Positions 46,785 to 61,057 are shown, counted from the first letter of the stretch. The stretch: DNA of 64,000 bases from Megascapheus bottae (GCA_024803745.1 JANJXV010000153.1:496001-560000); one strand, 5' to 3'. The notes: a model not told the origin generated them from the sequence alone. Numbers and translations are program-made.

Positions 46785-47035
46785 AAGTCCTGGTGTGGGT
46801 GCCTCAAAGCCTGTGAGTAGGAAGCCCATGTGGTCTAGATATTGGTTGGCCCTTACTTCTACAGAGCTTGACAAAATGCCCTTTATGGGTGGTGTCAGCC
46901 AGGTAATGTCTGTCCTCTGAAAGGACTCGGGAATAAGCACTCATTAGAAAGACCCTACACCTCCTCAGTGTTCAGTCCAAACTCCAGTTCTACAGGTTCC
47001 TCCATTAGATCCTCATGGAAGTTGAGTGACACTTC

Positions 47036-47413
47036 CTCTTAATCTTGTGTGATTTTTGTCCTTACTCTACTATGTTATTTCTCATCTCTTATTTTGCCCT
47101 TTGGTTAATGTCAGATTGTTACTGTATCTGATTTTTTCCCTGGCATATTGTATATATGTTTATTTGTTTATGTCAAATAGGAAAGGGAAGGGGGGAAACA
47201 AGATGATTGGGAAGGGGAGGGGAGAGGGAACTGGGGACAAAAACATGTGGAGTGGAATAAATGTGTGAGAAGTAATGCAGTCCACTACCTGTAAATGTAA
47301 TCGTAACCCCTCTATATATTACCCTGAAAATAAAAAAGAGACTATCAAAATATCTGTAGAAAATGAGGCTGGATGATGGAAACAACCAGATGCCCTACTA
47401 CAAAAAATGTGAT

Positions 47414-47468
<55 letters not shown>

Positions 47469-48330
47469 GGAATGATACATAGCCAACCGACAAGATAAAA
47501 TAATGGCATTCTCGGGGAAGTGGATGTAAAGGAAAAAATCATATTAAGTGAAGTAAGCCAAACTCAAAGGAACATAGGCCCAAGAGTCTCCCTCATTTGT
47601 CCAATTCAGTAGAAACCTTGGGCTCTGCTACCAGAGATTTATAATAGAACAAATTCTAGAGACATCGTGAGAAATAGTATGACACTAAATGTAAGGACCT
47701 CCAAGATAAAGAAACAAAACTCATATAATGAGTGATTGTTGTCCTTAATGAACTATGTGATCTCTTATCTCTTTTGCTATCCCTTGGTTATATCATGTTG
47801 TTACAATATTTCACCTTGTTTTCTGATATATTTCATATGTGCCTAATTGGTTATTTGAAATTGGATAGGGAAGGGGGGAAATGAACATGAGTGGGGGTAG
47901 GGGAAGGGAAATGGGGACCATATCATTACATGGGGTATCAAAGTTTGAGAAGTAATGCACCTTCTATCTGGTGAATATAATGTAACGCTTCTATAAATTA
48001 CAATAAAAATAAATACATAAAAAGAAGATATGCACAGAAAAAAATAATAATGGCATTTTTGGGGTAGTGGATGAAATTAGAGTGAATCCTGTTGAGTGAG
48101 ATAAGGCAAGACCAAGGAACAAATGGTACATGATATCCTTAATATATGGATATTAGTTTCAAACAGTAGTAGAGCGATGATTGAATAGTTGATACCCAAA
48201 GTTCTGGACATAATTTTGGAGATATAAACATAACTACATAGACATAAAAATCTAGGATAGACTATACACTCCATACACCATGTGTTTTATTGTAGATTAA
48301 TCTGTATCTATGACATACAAAAACTCAGCT
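47036..48330 (+). mobile_element. LINE-1 3'-end fragments (copy B of 12281-13560)
   Basis: Same three fragments as in copy A, including the G-rich 3'UTR tracts and a (CA)n run at 47415-47466. They directly abut the decayed REM-gene segment at 47035. Confidence 0.85.
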
Positions 48331-49738
48331 TCATTTTTACTATATTCTAAAATCTATGTGCCAGTGATTGTATAGCGATTCCCTTCTTGAATACTTGTTG
48401 GTTAAACATGACATTTGAAATATGATGTAAAATTCAATGTTAATAAATTTTTTTTAAAAAGAGGCTAGAGGTAAATACCACTAATGTATTTGCTCTAAGT
48501 GGTACAGAAATTTTCTTAATGAATCAAGGGGTTTTATTACATCTTTATGCAATTATTTTAGTTCTGAGTGTTCTACACTCAATGATACTTCTGGAAAGAT
48601 GATATAGCTGACTGTGTAGATGGTATGAAGACATACTGGCCTAAACGTAGAATAAAGCATTGGTAAGTGGCTGTTAGCTGTCAAGATTCTACTGGAATAT
48701 GTGGAATGAATTTATTAAGCACAATTCAGGCTCTTAGTCAGATCAGGATCAAGATTATGTGGTTCCTTGAGATGAATGAGGAAAGATCAGAAAAATCTAC
48801 TAAGATATCCAGATATACTTTTGAAACTAAGGTATCTGTACTCCTTTTTTTTCTTTCTTGGTGGGGAGCTTGAACTTTGGACCTGGGCAAGGTCTCTTAG
48901 TTCTTTTTCCTCAAGGCTAATGCTGTACCAGTTTTAGCCACAACTCCACTTAGTTTTTGGGTGGATAAGTGGAGAGTAGAATCTTACAGCTTTTTTTGTT
49001 TTCGTTTTTTTGCCTGCAAAGGCGTTCATTCACCTTCCCCCTGGCTAGTAGAATGACAATTATGACCCTCCAGCGCCTGGCTAGTGATTTTTTGAAAATT
49101 GGACTTTCTTCCAAATCACGTAACTGGTTTCTAGCAAAGTTTTGAAGTCTGACTTAAATGTGACAGATTTTTGTCACTTGGAGACACTCTGTGCTGAACG
49201 TTAGAAATCTACCAGCTGAGTCACAGTGGCACTTCCAGTTTTTGTTTATGTGGTGCTGAGGAATGGAATCCAGGGTTTCATACATGCTAGGCAAGCTTCA
49301 TTTTCAGCCCAAGGTTTTATGTTTTGTTTTTTTCAGTGTTGTTGCTTCTAAGGTACTGTATGATGTTCTTTCATTTTCTTTGCTTTTTACCTCTTTTCTT
49401 CTTTTTCCCTTTAGTTTTATTCTCTGTAGTCATTGTGTTGAATTCGGGTACCCTGTGTCTTGTACATAGGTTTATGTGATTTGGAATGGAGAGGGTATAA
49501 TAAAATGGTAAAAAAAAACCAAAGGAAAAAGGATGAACCAATTGAACAGTGATACTTGGAAGACACTAAACGGAAATGAACTGAACAATCTGGGTGGAGA
49601 GGTTGCTGAGGGTAGGAAAACAGAGAAAAAGGAGGGAGGGGATAACAAGTTTATTAAGAAATGTGTTCATTACTTATGTAACCGTATGCCCACTATATAT
49701 TGACTTAACAAAAAAAATTAACTTAAAAAATAATTTAG

Positions 49739-50180
49739 CTGGGTATGGTGGCTCACACTTGTAAATGTACCTACTCAAGAGGCAGTTCAAAGTCAGCCTG
49801 GGCACTGAAGGCCATGTGACTCTTATCTCCAATTAACCACCAGAAACCCAGAAGTGTCCCTATGGCTCAAGGGATAGGGCAGTAGTCTTGAGCTTAAAAG
49901 CTCAGTGACAAGACCCAGGTGCAGAATTGCAGTCCCATGACTTGAATGATGAATGATACTAGCCAGGCTCTGTGCGCTCACACTTGGAATCCTATCTACA
50001 GAGAATCAGGTTTGAATCCAGCCCAAACAAATTGCATGATATTCTGATTTACAGTTCATTACCAAAAATCTGGAGGTAGAGCTGTGGATCAAGTGGTAGA
50101 ACACTAGCCTGAAGCAAAAAAAAACATTTAAGGACAGTTCCCAGGCCCTGGGTTCAAGTCCCAAGACTTGCATAAAACAA
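49739..50180 (+). repeat. Two adjacent SINEs (copy B of 14981-15435)
   Basis: Same arrangement as copy A. Confidence 0.85.
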
Positions 50181-50520
50181 ACAAAATGTGACGCTGAGTC
50201 CTCCATCTTTTACTGTTATAGTTCAATATTCTTGATATGCGTCTTAGAAATTAAGTAACTAGCAAATACTCTCCCCTGAAATTCTGCTTCATAGCTGATT
50301 CATAGAATTTCAGCATCATTACTATCACCTTCCAGTTAGCATAGCAGTCTACTACTGAAAATTTGAACAAAACTTTTGAGTAATCCTAATAAATCTGTGT
50401 ATCATCTGCTCACACATCAAATCAGAAGCAGCTATGATCTACTATTATCTAAATGTATTTAATCCCTTCTTGAGTTAATGAGCCTTAAAGAGTAAAAAAT
50501 ATGAAATAGTTATGAAACTA

Positions 50521-51462
50521 ACAGTCACCATTCTTCTACCTAATATTGTAATATAAGTTTATAAATGCAAGGACTATTCTGAAGTGTGCAGAAGATAGCT
50601 TCTAATTATAATATTCTCATGAAGTATAGTTTTTAAGAAACATGTTGCTTGCTTTGGGAAAGCAAAGGCAAGGAAAAATGATATATGTAAGTTCCCTATT
50701 TATCAGAAGGAAAATACTATTGGGTTTAGATCAACTTTCATTCATTCCGTGCTGATGAAACAAATATTTGCAATTCCTGAGGCCAATCACTTGATTGTGA
50801 TGCACAATCAGCCAGCTTAGATCAATCTTCCAAAAAAGGAAAGGAACAAATGAGAAGCAATTAAGGTTTCCAAAATGAACCAGGTGGTGGTGGCAGCTCA
50901 CACTTGTAATTCTATCTACTCAAGGCCTGAAATCCAAGGATCTGGACTAAATCTGTCTGTTATGAATATATTCCTGTCTGAAACATCATCTCTGTTATCA
51001 CAGCCCAGGTGATACACTCTGCCCAACAGGTTCCAAACACCAAAGTCCATCTCCTATCTGAAATACTAGCAAACGTACTCACACATTATTTCCTCTTTGG
51101 GAGATAGTTGAAACAAGTACCAGAAACATTTCCCTGGCTTCAGAGTGGAAGTGGAAATATATACTCACTAGAAGCCCATCTAGTAAATTACAGTCAATCA
51201 TCTTTCCTCACATCTTGTTAGTTAAATTGAACAATGAGTGTTTGGATCAGAAGCGATGTGTATGAGCATACAGGTTGTAAAAGTACTGTAATCCTAGCTA
51301 CTCAAGATAAGCTGAGACCTGAGGATTCCAGTTCAAAATCAGCCATGCAATAAATTCCATAAGATTTTTACCTTTAATTAACCAGCAAAAAACAGAGCGT
51401 TGAATTGTGCGTAAAATGCCACAGGCCTAAGCTTTGCATAAAAGTGGTAAGGGGTAGCATTG
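50521..51462 (+). other. Copy-B-only DNA with two SINE remnants
   Basis: Absent from copy A. 50878-50960 has a 7SL-like head (GTGGCAGCTCACACTTGTAA). 51280-51430 is another head/Geo fragment that stops where the 5'-truncated L1 begins. The rest is unassigned. Confidence 0.6.
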
Positions 51463-53737
51463 AGGATGTCCACTCTCTCCACTCCTTTTTAACATAGTAC
51501 TAGAATTCCTATGCAGTGCAATAAGGCAAGAAGCAAGCATAAAGGGGATCCAAGTGGAGAAAGAGGAAATAAAAATATCCCTCTTTGCAGATGACATGAT
51601 TCTGTATTTAAAGAATCCTATAGACTCTACTCCCAAGCTCCTTGAGCTGATTCAAAGATTTGGAAGGGTAGCAGGCCATAAAATCATCCCTCAAAAATCA
51701 ACTGCCTTCCTTTACGCCAACACTGAGAGGAACGAGGCAATAATCAGGAAAGAAAATCCTTTCACAATAGCCTCAAAGAAAATAAAGTACCTAGGAATTA
51801 GCTTAACTAAGAATGTAAAGGACCGTTTAGATGAAAATTTTAAAACCCTAAAAAAGGAAATTAAAGCAGAACTAAGGAAATGGAAAAACCTCCCATGCTC
51901 CTGGATTGGAAGAATCAACATGGTGAAAATGACAATCTTGCCAAGGGCTATCTACAAATTCAATGCAATACCCATCAACATCCCAATGTCATTCTTTAAA
52001 GAAATAGAAGAGGCAATTCAAAATTTCACATGGAATAGTAAAAGAGCCGAATAGCAAAAACATTTCGTAGCAGAAAGAACAGAGCTGGAGGAATTTCAAT
52101 TCCAAACTTTAGACTCTATTACAGAGCTATAATTCTTAAAACAGCTTGGTACTTGCGCAAGAACAGGCCTGAAGTCCAATGGAATAGAACTGCGGACCCA
52201 GATATTAAACCACAGACCTAGGGCCACCTAATCTTTGACCAGGGAGCCAAAAAAATAGAATGGAAGAAAGATAGCCTCTTCAACAAGTTGTGCTGGCAGA
52301 ACTGGTTAAGCACCTGCAGAAAACTAAGGTTGGATCCTTCTTTGTCCCCTTGCACTAGAATTAACTCCAAATGGATCAAAGACCTGGAGGTAAAAGCTGA
52401 CACACTGAAACGTTTACAGGAAGGAATAGGAGATACACTAGGCCTCCTTGGCACAGGTCGAAACTTTCTTAATAAGGACCAAGAATCACAACAAATCAGA
52501 GAAAGGCTGGATAAGTGGGACTGCATTAAACTGCAGAGCTTTTGTATGGCAACGGATATACCTAGTAAACTAATCAGGAAGCCTACAGAGTAGGAGAAGA
52601 TCTTCACCAACCAAACAACGGACAAAGGCCTCATATCTAAAATATATCAACAACTCAAAAAATTGAATCACTCCAAAACTAACCTCCAAAGTAACACCCA
52701 TCCCATTACAAAATGAGCCAAAGACTTAAAGAGAGTCTTCTCTGAAGAAGAAACAAAAATGGCTTATTGACACATGAAGAAATGCTCAACATCTCTGGTC
52801 ATAAAAGAAATGCAAAGCAAAACAACTCTAAGATTCCACCTCACTCCAGTTAGAATGGCCAGGATCAGGAAAACGAATGACAGCAGGTGCTGGAGGGGAT
52901 GTGGCCACGAGGGATCACTACTACACTGTTGGTGGGAGTGCAAACTCGTTCAACCACTGTGGTAAGCAGTGTGGCAGTGCCTCAAAAGGCTAAACATAGA
53001 ACTCCCCTATGACCCAGCAATTGCACTACTTGGCATTTACTCAACAATCCAGAAACAAGGGCATACTAAACCCACTAGCACAACAATGTTCATCGCAGCA
53101 CTATTCACAGTAGCAAAGATATGGAACCAACCCATATGTCCCTAAGTTGATGATTGGATCAACAAGTTGCGGTATTTGTACACAATAGAATTTTATGCTG
53201 CTGTCAGAAAGAATGACATCGCCCCATTTGTTAGGAAATGGAAAGACTTAGAACAAATCATATTAAGTGAAGTAAGCCAGACTCAAAGAACTTAGGCTCA
53301 TTGGTTTCCCTCATTCGTCATAATCAGTAGAAACATTGGGCTCTACTAGCAGAGATTTGCAATAGAACAAAAGGCCATATATAAGGCCATATAATGTGAA
53401 GCTAATTGAAAGGAACTCCAGGATATTGAAACAAAAGCCACATTATGAATGATTGTTGTCCTTAATGTACTATGTTGTCTCTTATCTCCTTTGCTGTCCC
53501 TTGGTTATCCCATACTGGTATAGTATCTCACTTTGTTATGTGATATATTGAATTTATTTGTATTTGAAATTTGATAGGGAAGGGGGCAAAACCAAGACGG
53601 GTGGGGGGTGTGGGTTTGGAGGGAAATGGGTACCAAGACATGTGAAAGGGTATCAATGTATGTGAATCAATGCATCTTCTATCTGGCAAATATCATGTAA
53701 GCCTTTTACTAATTACAATAAAAAAATTTAAAAAAAA
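51463..53737 (+). mobile_element. LINE-1, 5'-truncated, ORF2 RT C-terminal half to 3' tail (copy B)
   Basis: Starts inside the reverse-transcriptase domain (ATGTCCACTCTCTCC). It carries the FADD catalytic motif near 51585, with an open frame from 51554 to 52054, then frameshifts. The thumb and C-terminal region continue to the Cys/His-type [16 protein letters not shown] stretch near 52890-52950, followed by a 3'UTR with a G-rich tract and an A-rich end at 53737. It abuts a SINE on its left. Confidence 0.92.
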
Positions 53738-53741
53738 AGAA

Positions 53742-55107
53742 AGTTGTAGTGTGTGGGGAGGATGATGGGGTCAAATACATTTCTTCTTAGAAATATAACT
53801 CGTCTGGTTGCCCTGGATTTTCCTGGCCTTCTTCTTAGAGAAAAGCCTGTTATACTGGATTTGTGGCTTGGCAATGATCTAGCATGTACATCTTCGTGTA
53901 AGACATCCACAACTTCCATGCCTGAGACTCGAGTTTCCTGACCTTTGGCAACAGCACAGCAACATCTTTCTTCCTCCTGAGCCACAGGCCAAGTGAGCTG
54001 GCTTGAGTTGGTTGTTAGTTACAGTGGCTTGGTTACCAGGGTTCCATATTCTGTTCCATTGTGAGGGAGGCAGGGTCACCTTTCAGGACCCAATGACCAA
54101 AGATCCTTGCTCACAGAAGACCTCACCAAAGACATACTGGAGGCTGAATCTCTCCTCCAATCTCACAATGTACATTTGGATGTAGTAAACAGCACACCTT
54201 ATTTGTCCAATCCCAATGTCTTCCACTAGGCCCAAGTACCAGTCTGGTCTCAGGCTCAAGGGGCCTTTCTTAGGTAAGATCCAAACTTAAGGGTCAATAT
54301 TGCCCTCATCCTTTACAAAACATTTGCTTCACAGTGCCTTCTCTGCCTGCATTTTGCCCCTTGTCGAATTTTTTTTTGTTTTTGCTAGTCTTGGGACTTG
54401 ACCTCAGAGTTTGAACATTGTTCTTGGGCTTTCTTTAGGCTTTAGCTGTCCCACCGAGCCACAGCACCACTTGCAGCGTTTTCTATGTATGTGGTAATGA
54501 GGAATTAAACCTGAGGCTTTTTGCGTGGTAGCCAAGGACTCTACCACTTGGTGAAACACACAGGGCATCTTGCACATATTTTTGACGTCAATCTACTAGG
54601 ATATTATTAGGTTTCTGTGTCCCAATCAATTTTTTCCTGATGATTAGCTTTACTGTCATGTGTAAAAATGCAAGAGGGTAAAACACAGAAGAATTAGTGA
54701 AATTTAAAAAAAAAACATTACACACATAGATAAGTGTTCATTCTTTGTAAGAGAAAGGATATTTTGATATGATGATGATGACTTTATAATTACTATGTCA
54801 GGGTTGAGAGTTTGGCATAGTGGTAGAGTGTTTGCCTAGCATCCATGAAGATCTGGGTTTGATTGCTCAGTATCACATAGATAGAAAATCTAGATGTGGC
54901 ACTGGGGCTCAAGTGGCAGAGGGCTAGACTTGAGAAAACCCGAGGACAGTGCTCAGGCCCTGAATTCAAGCCCCAAGACTGGCAGAAAGATAAAAGAAAA
55001 TAAAAATGCTTTTTACGAGCTAATTCACTCATAGCATTTGCTTCTGAAATTTTTGCTTCTGCATCTTGTGAAATACCCCTTTCCCTCAACGTAGACAAGA
55101 AAAACAG
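53742..55107 (-). repeat. Older inverted repeat, arm 2, copy B
   Basis: Copy-B counterpart of 16484-17849. It shows the same inverted relationship to 3380-4740 and to 43957-45317. Confidence 0.85.
54370..54990. repeat. Pair of IDL-Geo SINEs in opposite orientation (copy B)
   Basis: 54370-54565 is antisense and 54800-54990 is sense, matching 17110-17308 and 17543-17735. Confidence 0.82.
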
Positions 55108-58100
55108 ATCCATCCCATGGTCCACTATGAGGCCACTGGTTGGGGTAAGAGCTAGTCGTGCAGCAACACACAAGTTTTATTCTAATACTTTCCAAACTTT
55201 GTACTCAAATATGTTACCTACTTACCAACTTAGGTCAGTTATTCTTATGCTACACCTTTTCTTTATTACTACAATATTCTTACACTCCTTCGTTAATCCT
55301 CTTGTACCTCCCTGACCTCTCTCATTCTATTTTTCTATCTCTGGACCTCTGCTGGTCTTTCAACCCTTATACTGCACGGATCTACACTTGATGGCTGTTG
55401 AGCAATATTGTATATGTAGGTGGTTAATTATTCTCTAGGCTCAGAGGGACCTAAAGTCAATAGAGAATGGATTGAGAGGCTTATTGTTTTGGGTATAAAT
55501 CGCTTATCAGTGGTTGTATTAGACTGGTCTGTAAGTGCACAAAAAGAAAATGTGATAATACCAATCAAAACTTGTGAACATCTAGTGTCTGCCAGCTACA
55601 GAGGTCTAGGTTGGTTATATCTGAAAAACTATAATCATATTTAGTAGTAATCTTGCTCCCATTTTCAAATGGGCAGAACAAGAAACTCAAGAAAAATGTC
55701 AAATCAAGAAACAACATCCCCCACCCAATGTAAACAGACAATAGAACAGTCACTGGCAAACCTAGAGGAGAGTTTTCCAAGTGCTACACACATGCAATTG
55801 ATAAACTTCATTAATGAAAAATGTGAAAATGTAAAGAAAGAGATAATGGAGGAAGCCATAGCTGAACAAGAGTAAAGCAAAAACAAGGTGATAAGTGAAA
55901 AAGAAGAAGCCATAAAGGAGGCCATAATAAAGGTTTTTCAAAGAAAGATGGATGAATTCATTGAATCCACATATAAAAACGTGACCAAACTCCACCAAAT
56001 GTCCAAGGAAAATAAAGCTACTGAGCTAACCACTCAAAAGGAAATCAAGGAGATAAAGAAATCCATACATGATCTAAAACAAGAGATGCAAGGCACCAAA
56101 AGTGAGAAATTAGAAGCAAGGGAGATGAAAAATAAAGTAGGTAGCTTTGATAGCAGATTAGACAATGCAGAGGAGAGAAATTCCGGGGCTGAAGATAATT
56201 TGGTTATTATAGAGAAAGAACAGAAAATGAGTCAATCCAAATCTAGGAAATATGAGAGAGCGCTTCAGGAGGTCCAAGATGCGATTAGGAAGCCTAATTT
56301 AAGGCAAGTTGGTATTGAGGAGGGCGTGGAGAAAGAGGTCAATGGTATTGGAAATATATTTCAGGGAATCATCTCAGAGAATTTCCCAAATATCCAGAAG
56401 GGCAGGCCCATCCAGATACGAGAAGCTTTTAGAACCCCAAACAGACCTGACCAGAAAAGAACATCCCACCGCCAAATTGTGGTCCGAACTGGATCAATAG
56501 AAACGAAAGAAAAGATCCTAAAGGCAGCCAGGGAAAATGGATCAGTAACCTATAAAGGCAAACCAATCAGAATAACCCCAGATTTCTCAGCAGAGACCAT
56601 GAAAGCACGAAGTGACTGGAAGCATATATGTCATGCCCTTAAACCAAATAATTACCAACCAATAATACTGTAGCCAGGTAAGCTCTCATTCATAACTGAG
56701 GGGACAAGAAAAACATTCCATTCCAGGGAAAAGCTGCAACAATATGTCATAACAAAACCAACACTACAAAGAATTCTCAAAGATGCTCTATACATAGAAA
56801 ACAAAAATAAATGCAATATAGGGAAAGAAATGGCACCTAAATAGCATACCATCTAAGGACCACAAGAACTGTCAACACACAAACCCTACTAAAAGCTTTT
56901 AAAAATGGTAGGAAGTAATAAATATCTCTCAATCCTAACTCTCAATATCAATGGACTTAACTCTCCAATTAAACGGCATAGGATGTCTAGTTGGATCAAA
57001 AAGCAAAAGCCATCGTTCTGCTGTCTTCAAGAGACACATCTTACCCAAAAACAAACATCTTTTGAAAGGGAGGTGTTGGAATAAACTCTATCAGTCTAAC
57101 TGCCCCCATAAACAGGCTGGAGTTGCCATCCTCATATCAGATACAATAGACTTCAAACTAAAATTAGTAAGAAAAGACAAAGAAGGTTACAACATACTAG
57201 TAAAGGGATCTTTCCTCCTGGAAGACATAACGATCCTAAATATTTACACACCCAATCCCGGAGCTCCAAACTTCATCAAGCAAACTTTACTTACACTGAA
57301 ACCATACATAGATCGAAATACAGTGATTGTTGGTGAGTTTAACACACCACTCTCACCTATGGACAGATCAAGAAGGCAAAAACTCAACAGAGAAACCTTA
57401 GAACTTCACAACTATATAGACCAACTAAATCTAACAGACATCTGCAGAATATTCCACCCAGTAACAACACAATATACGTTTTTCTCAGCAGCACATGGAA
57501 CATTTTCCAAAATAGACCACATCTTAGGCCATAAAGCAAACCTGGACAGATTCAGAAACACTGAAATTACTCCATGCACACTCTCAGACCATAAAGACAT
57601 CAAATTGGAGCTGAACACACATCTCCACCAACGAATGCCCTGTAAGTCATGGAGACTGAACAACACATTGTTGAATCAAAAACAATGGGTAATCGAAGAG
57701 ATCAGAACAGATATCCAACTGTTTATGAAATTTAACAATAAGGAGCACACAAATATCAACTCCTTAGGGACACAACTATGGCAGTACTCAGAGGAAAATT
57801 TATAGCGCTGAGTGCCTACAACAGCAAGTTGGAAAAATGGCAAACCAACTAGTTAATGTCTCACCTTAACCTCCTGGAAAAAGAGCAACAAACCAAAACT
57901 AAACCAATTATGAGAAAGAAAATTATTAAAATCAAAGCAGAATTAAATGATTTGGAATAAAAAAATTATAGAAAGAATCAACAAAACAAGGAGTTAGTTC
58001 TTTGAAAGAATTAACAAAACTGACAAGCCCTTAGCAAATCTTACCAAAAAAAGAAGAGAGCATATCGAAATAAACAAAATCACAGATGAAAATGGTAATA

Positions 58101-60034
58101 TCACGACAGAAATTACCAAGATCCAGAATATCATGAGGGAACACTTCTCAAACCTTTTCGCCAACAAATTTGAGAATCTAGAAGAAATGGATGAATTCCT
58201 AGACAATATTAACATACCCACACTGAACCAAGAAGAGCTAACACAACTCAACAGGCCTATTTCAAGCTCTGAAATAAAAATGGAAATTAGACAACATCCA
58301 CTTAAAAAGAGCCCAGGGCCAGATGGATTCACAGCTGAATTCTATAAGGTCTTCAAAGCAGAGCTCACACCAATACTCCTCAAGCTCTTCAACGAAATTG
58401 AAAATGAAGGTTCTTTACCAAACTGATTCGGTCAAACCAGCATATCCCTCATCCCCAAACCAGACAGAGATTCATCAAAGAAAGAGATCTATAGACCCAT
58501 TTCTTTGATGAACATCGATGCAAAACTTCTCAACAAAATACTGGCCAACCGTCTACGACAACTCATCAAAAAAATTATACACTATGATCAAACTGGATTC
58601 ATCACAGGGAGGCAAAGCTGGTTCAACATACACAAATCAATTAATATAATTCAACACATCAACAGGAGCAGGGATAAAATCACATGGTTGTCTCAATAGA
58701 TGCGGAAAAGGCATTTGACAAGATCCAAAACCCCTTTATGTAAAAAGATGTGGAGAAACTAGGAATCCATGGAACATTTCTCAATGCAATAAAGGCTGTG
58801 TATGAGAAACCCACTGCTAGTATTATACTTAATGGTGAAAATCTAAAGCCATTCCCTCTAAAATCAGGAACGAGACAAGGATGCCCACTCTCTCCACTCC
58901 TTTTTAACATAGTACTAGAATTCCTAGGCAGTGCAATAAGGCAAGAAGCAAGCATAAAGGGGATCCAAGTAGGGAAAGAGGAAATAAAACTATCCCTCTT
59001 TGCAGATGACATGATTCTGTATTTAAAGAATCCTATAGACTCTACTCCCAAGCTCCTTGAGCTGATTCAAAGATTTGGAAGGGTAACAGGCCATAAAATA
59101 AACCATCACAAATCAACTACCTTACTTTACGCCAACACTGAGAGGAACGAGGCAATACTCAGGAAAGAAATTCCTTTCACAGTAGCCTCAAAGAAAATAA
59201 AGTACCTAGCTATTAGCTTAACTAAGAATGTAAAGGACCGTTTAGATGAAAACTTTAAAACCATAAAAAAGGAAATAAAAGCAGAACTAAGGAAATGGAA
59301 AAACCTCCCATGCTCCTGGATTGGAAGAATCAACATTGTGAAAATGACAATCTTGCCAAGGGCTATCTACAAATTCAATGTAATACCAATCAACATCCCA
59401 ATGTCATTCTTTAAAGAAATAGAAGAGGCAATTCAAAATTTCATATGGAATAATAAAAGAGCCCGTATAGCAAAAATACTTCTTAGCAGAAAGAACAGCG
59501 CTGGAGGAATTTCAATTCCAAACTTACGACTCTCTTACAGAGCTATAATTCTCAAAACAACTTGGTACTTGCACAAGAACAGGCCTAAAGTCCAATGGAG
59601 TAGAACTGCGGACCCAGATATTAAACCACAGACCTATGGCCACCTAAACTTTGACCAGGGAGCCAAAAAAATAGAATGGAAGAAAGATAGCCTCTTCAAC
59701 AAGTTGTGCTGGCAGAAGTGGTTAAACACCTGCAGAAAACTAAAGTTGGTTCCTTCTTTGTCACCTTGCACTAGAATTAACTCCAAATGGATCAAAGACC
59801 TGGAGGTAAAAGCTGACACACTGAAAAGTTTACAGGAAGGAATAGGAGATACACTAGGCCTCCTTGGCACAGGTCGAAGCTTTCTTAATAAGGACCAAGA
59901 ATCACAACAAATCAGAGAAAGGCTGGATAAGTGGGACTGCATTAAACTGCAGAGCTTTTGTATGGCAACGTATATAGCTAGTAAACTAATCAGGAAGCCT
60001 ACAGAGTGGGAGAAGATCTTCACCAACCAAACAA
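55108..60034 (+). mobile_element. LINE-1 (copy B), nearly complete body without its 3' end; defective
   Basis: Counterpart of the copy-A L1 and its 5' region. ORF1 spans 55669-56673, with a stop at 55873-55875 and the shared TAG at 56671-56673. ORF2 spans about 56910-60034, with the A-run frameshift (57047-57051), the shared TAG (57850-57852), a stop at 58424, and a frameshift before [10 protein letters not shown] long clean stretch (58750 onward, over 400 codons) covers the RT palm with FADD near 58997 and the thumb. It is cut at 60034 and continues directly into inverted copy C. Confidence 0.93.
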
Positions 60035-60267
60035 TATGGCTTCAACTCATGGCCAGAGCACTGTCCTAGGGCTTGCTCAAGGATAGCACTTTACTTCAGC
60101 CAGCCAACTCCCGGTCCAAATAGGCCACTCTTGAAGCTAGAATTACAGAGATCTGCCATAATACTGGCATGTCGTTATCTAAGTATATAATTTTTCTTCT
60201 ATTTTTGATGGCTTTTCCTTAGTGTACATATTTCCTACATATTTTATGGAAAACTTCCTTCCGACTG

Positions 60268-60466
60268 GGGCCATAAGTTAAGCCTAGTGGAAGAGTTCTT
60301 GCAGAGCATGAATGAAGACCCAAGTTCAATTCCTCAGCACAACATAGATAAAAAAAGATAAAAGTGGTGCTGTGGCACATGTGATAGAACTTGCGCCTTA
60401 AGAATAAACAAAAACAAAAACAAGGATCGTGCTCAGGTCCTGAGTCTAAGCCCAGTACTGGCAAGA
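60268..60466 (+). repeat. IDL-Geo SINE (copy C)
   Basis: Inverted counterpart of 8367-8568. Confidence 0.8.
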
Positions 60467-61057
60467 AAAAATTCTGCCCAAAGTAGACATTTAAACTTAT
60501 TGTACTTTTCAAAAAATTTGTTGTCAAGGTGATATACAAAGAGATTGCTGTTACATATGTAATGAGTACATTTCTTGTAAACACTGTTACCCCCTCCCCC
60601 CTTTTCTCTTTCCCTTCCCCCAAGTCATAAATTTCATTTACAACAAATATATATGTATTTTCATTCCTGAAAAAAATAGTTTAAAATGTGTTCAAATAAA
60701 TGATGTAGGTTGATATATTTATCAAAATGGATTACTTGAACTCTAAAATAAACATTCTAGGTAATTTTTCTCATAAAATTGTAGTAATGCTATAAAAATA
60801 ATAAAAAAGGAATTTTAGTTATTAATTTCTTATGTTTTACCTTTAACATTATTACACTAAGCATACTGTTTATGGTATTAATACAGACACCAAGGAATAT
60901 GATTATGTAAAAAATTAAATGATTAAAAATAATAAGGTTGGGGGCCAGTAGTTAGGCTTGGTTGCACACAGCCTGGACTGGCAAAAAAGAAGTAGGGTTA
61001 GATAAAAGAGATTTATTTCCAAATGTGTGGAAAATGGTATGATTTCTTGTTTCGCTA

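Larger units (their letters stand above)
40588..47035 (+). repeat. Segmental duplication, copy B, left segment
   Basis: Direct-orientation partner of 1-6458. The first shared bases are GTGAGG at 40588. The last shared bases are ACACTTC ending at 47035, after which the sequence continues as the counterpart of 12281 onwards. Most differences from copy A are single-base changes and short indels. Confidence 0.95.
47036..50520 (+). repeat. Segmental duplication, copy B, middle segment
   Basis: Partner of 12281-15778. In copy B it directly follows the counterpart of 6458, so the 5.8 kb between 6459 and 12280 is absent here. Confidence 0.93.
53061..59415 (+). repeat. Segmental duplication, copy B, right segment
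   Basis: Partner of 15797-22151. Here the L1 continues uninterrupted past the point where copy A breaks, up to 60034. Confidence 0.9.

Noticed and set aside
51554..52054. Open 166-codon frame as a host gene
   Set aside because: It is L1 ORF2 with the FADD reverse-transcriptase motif.
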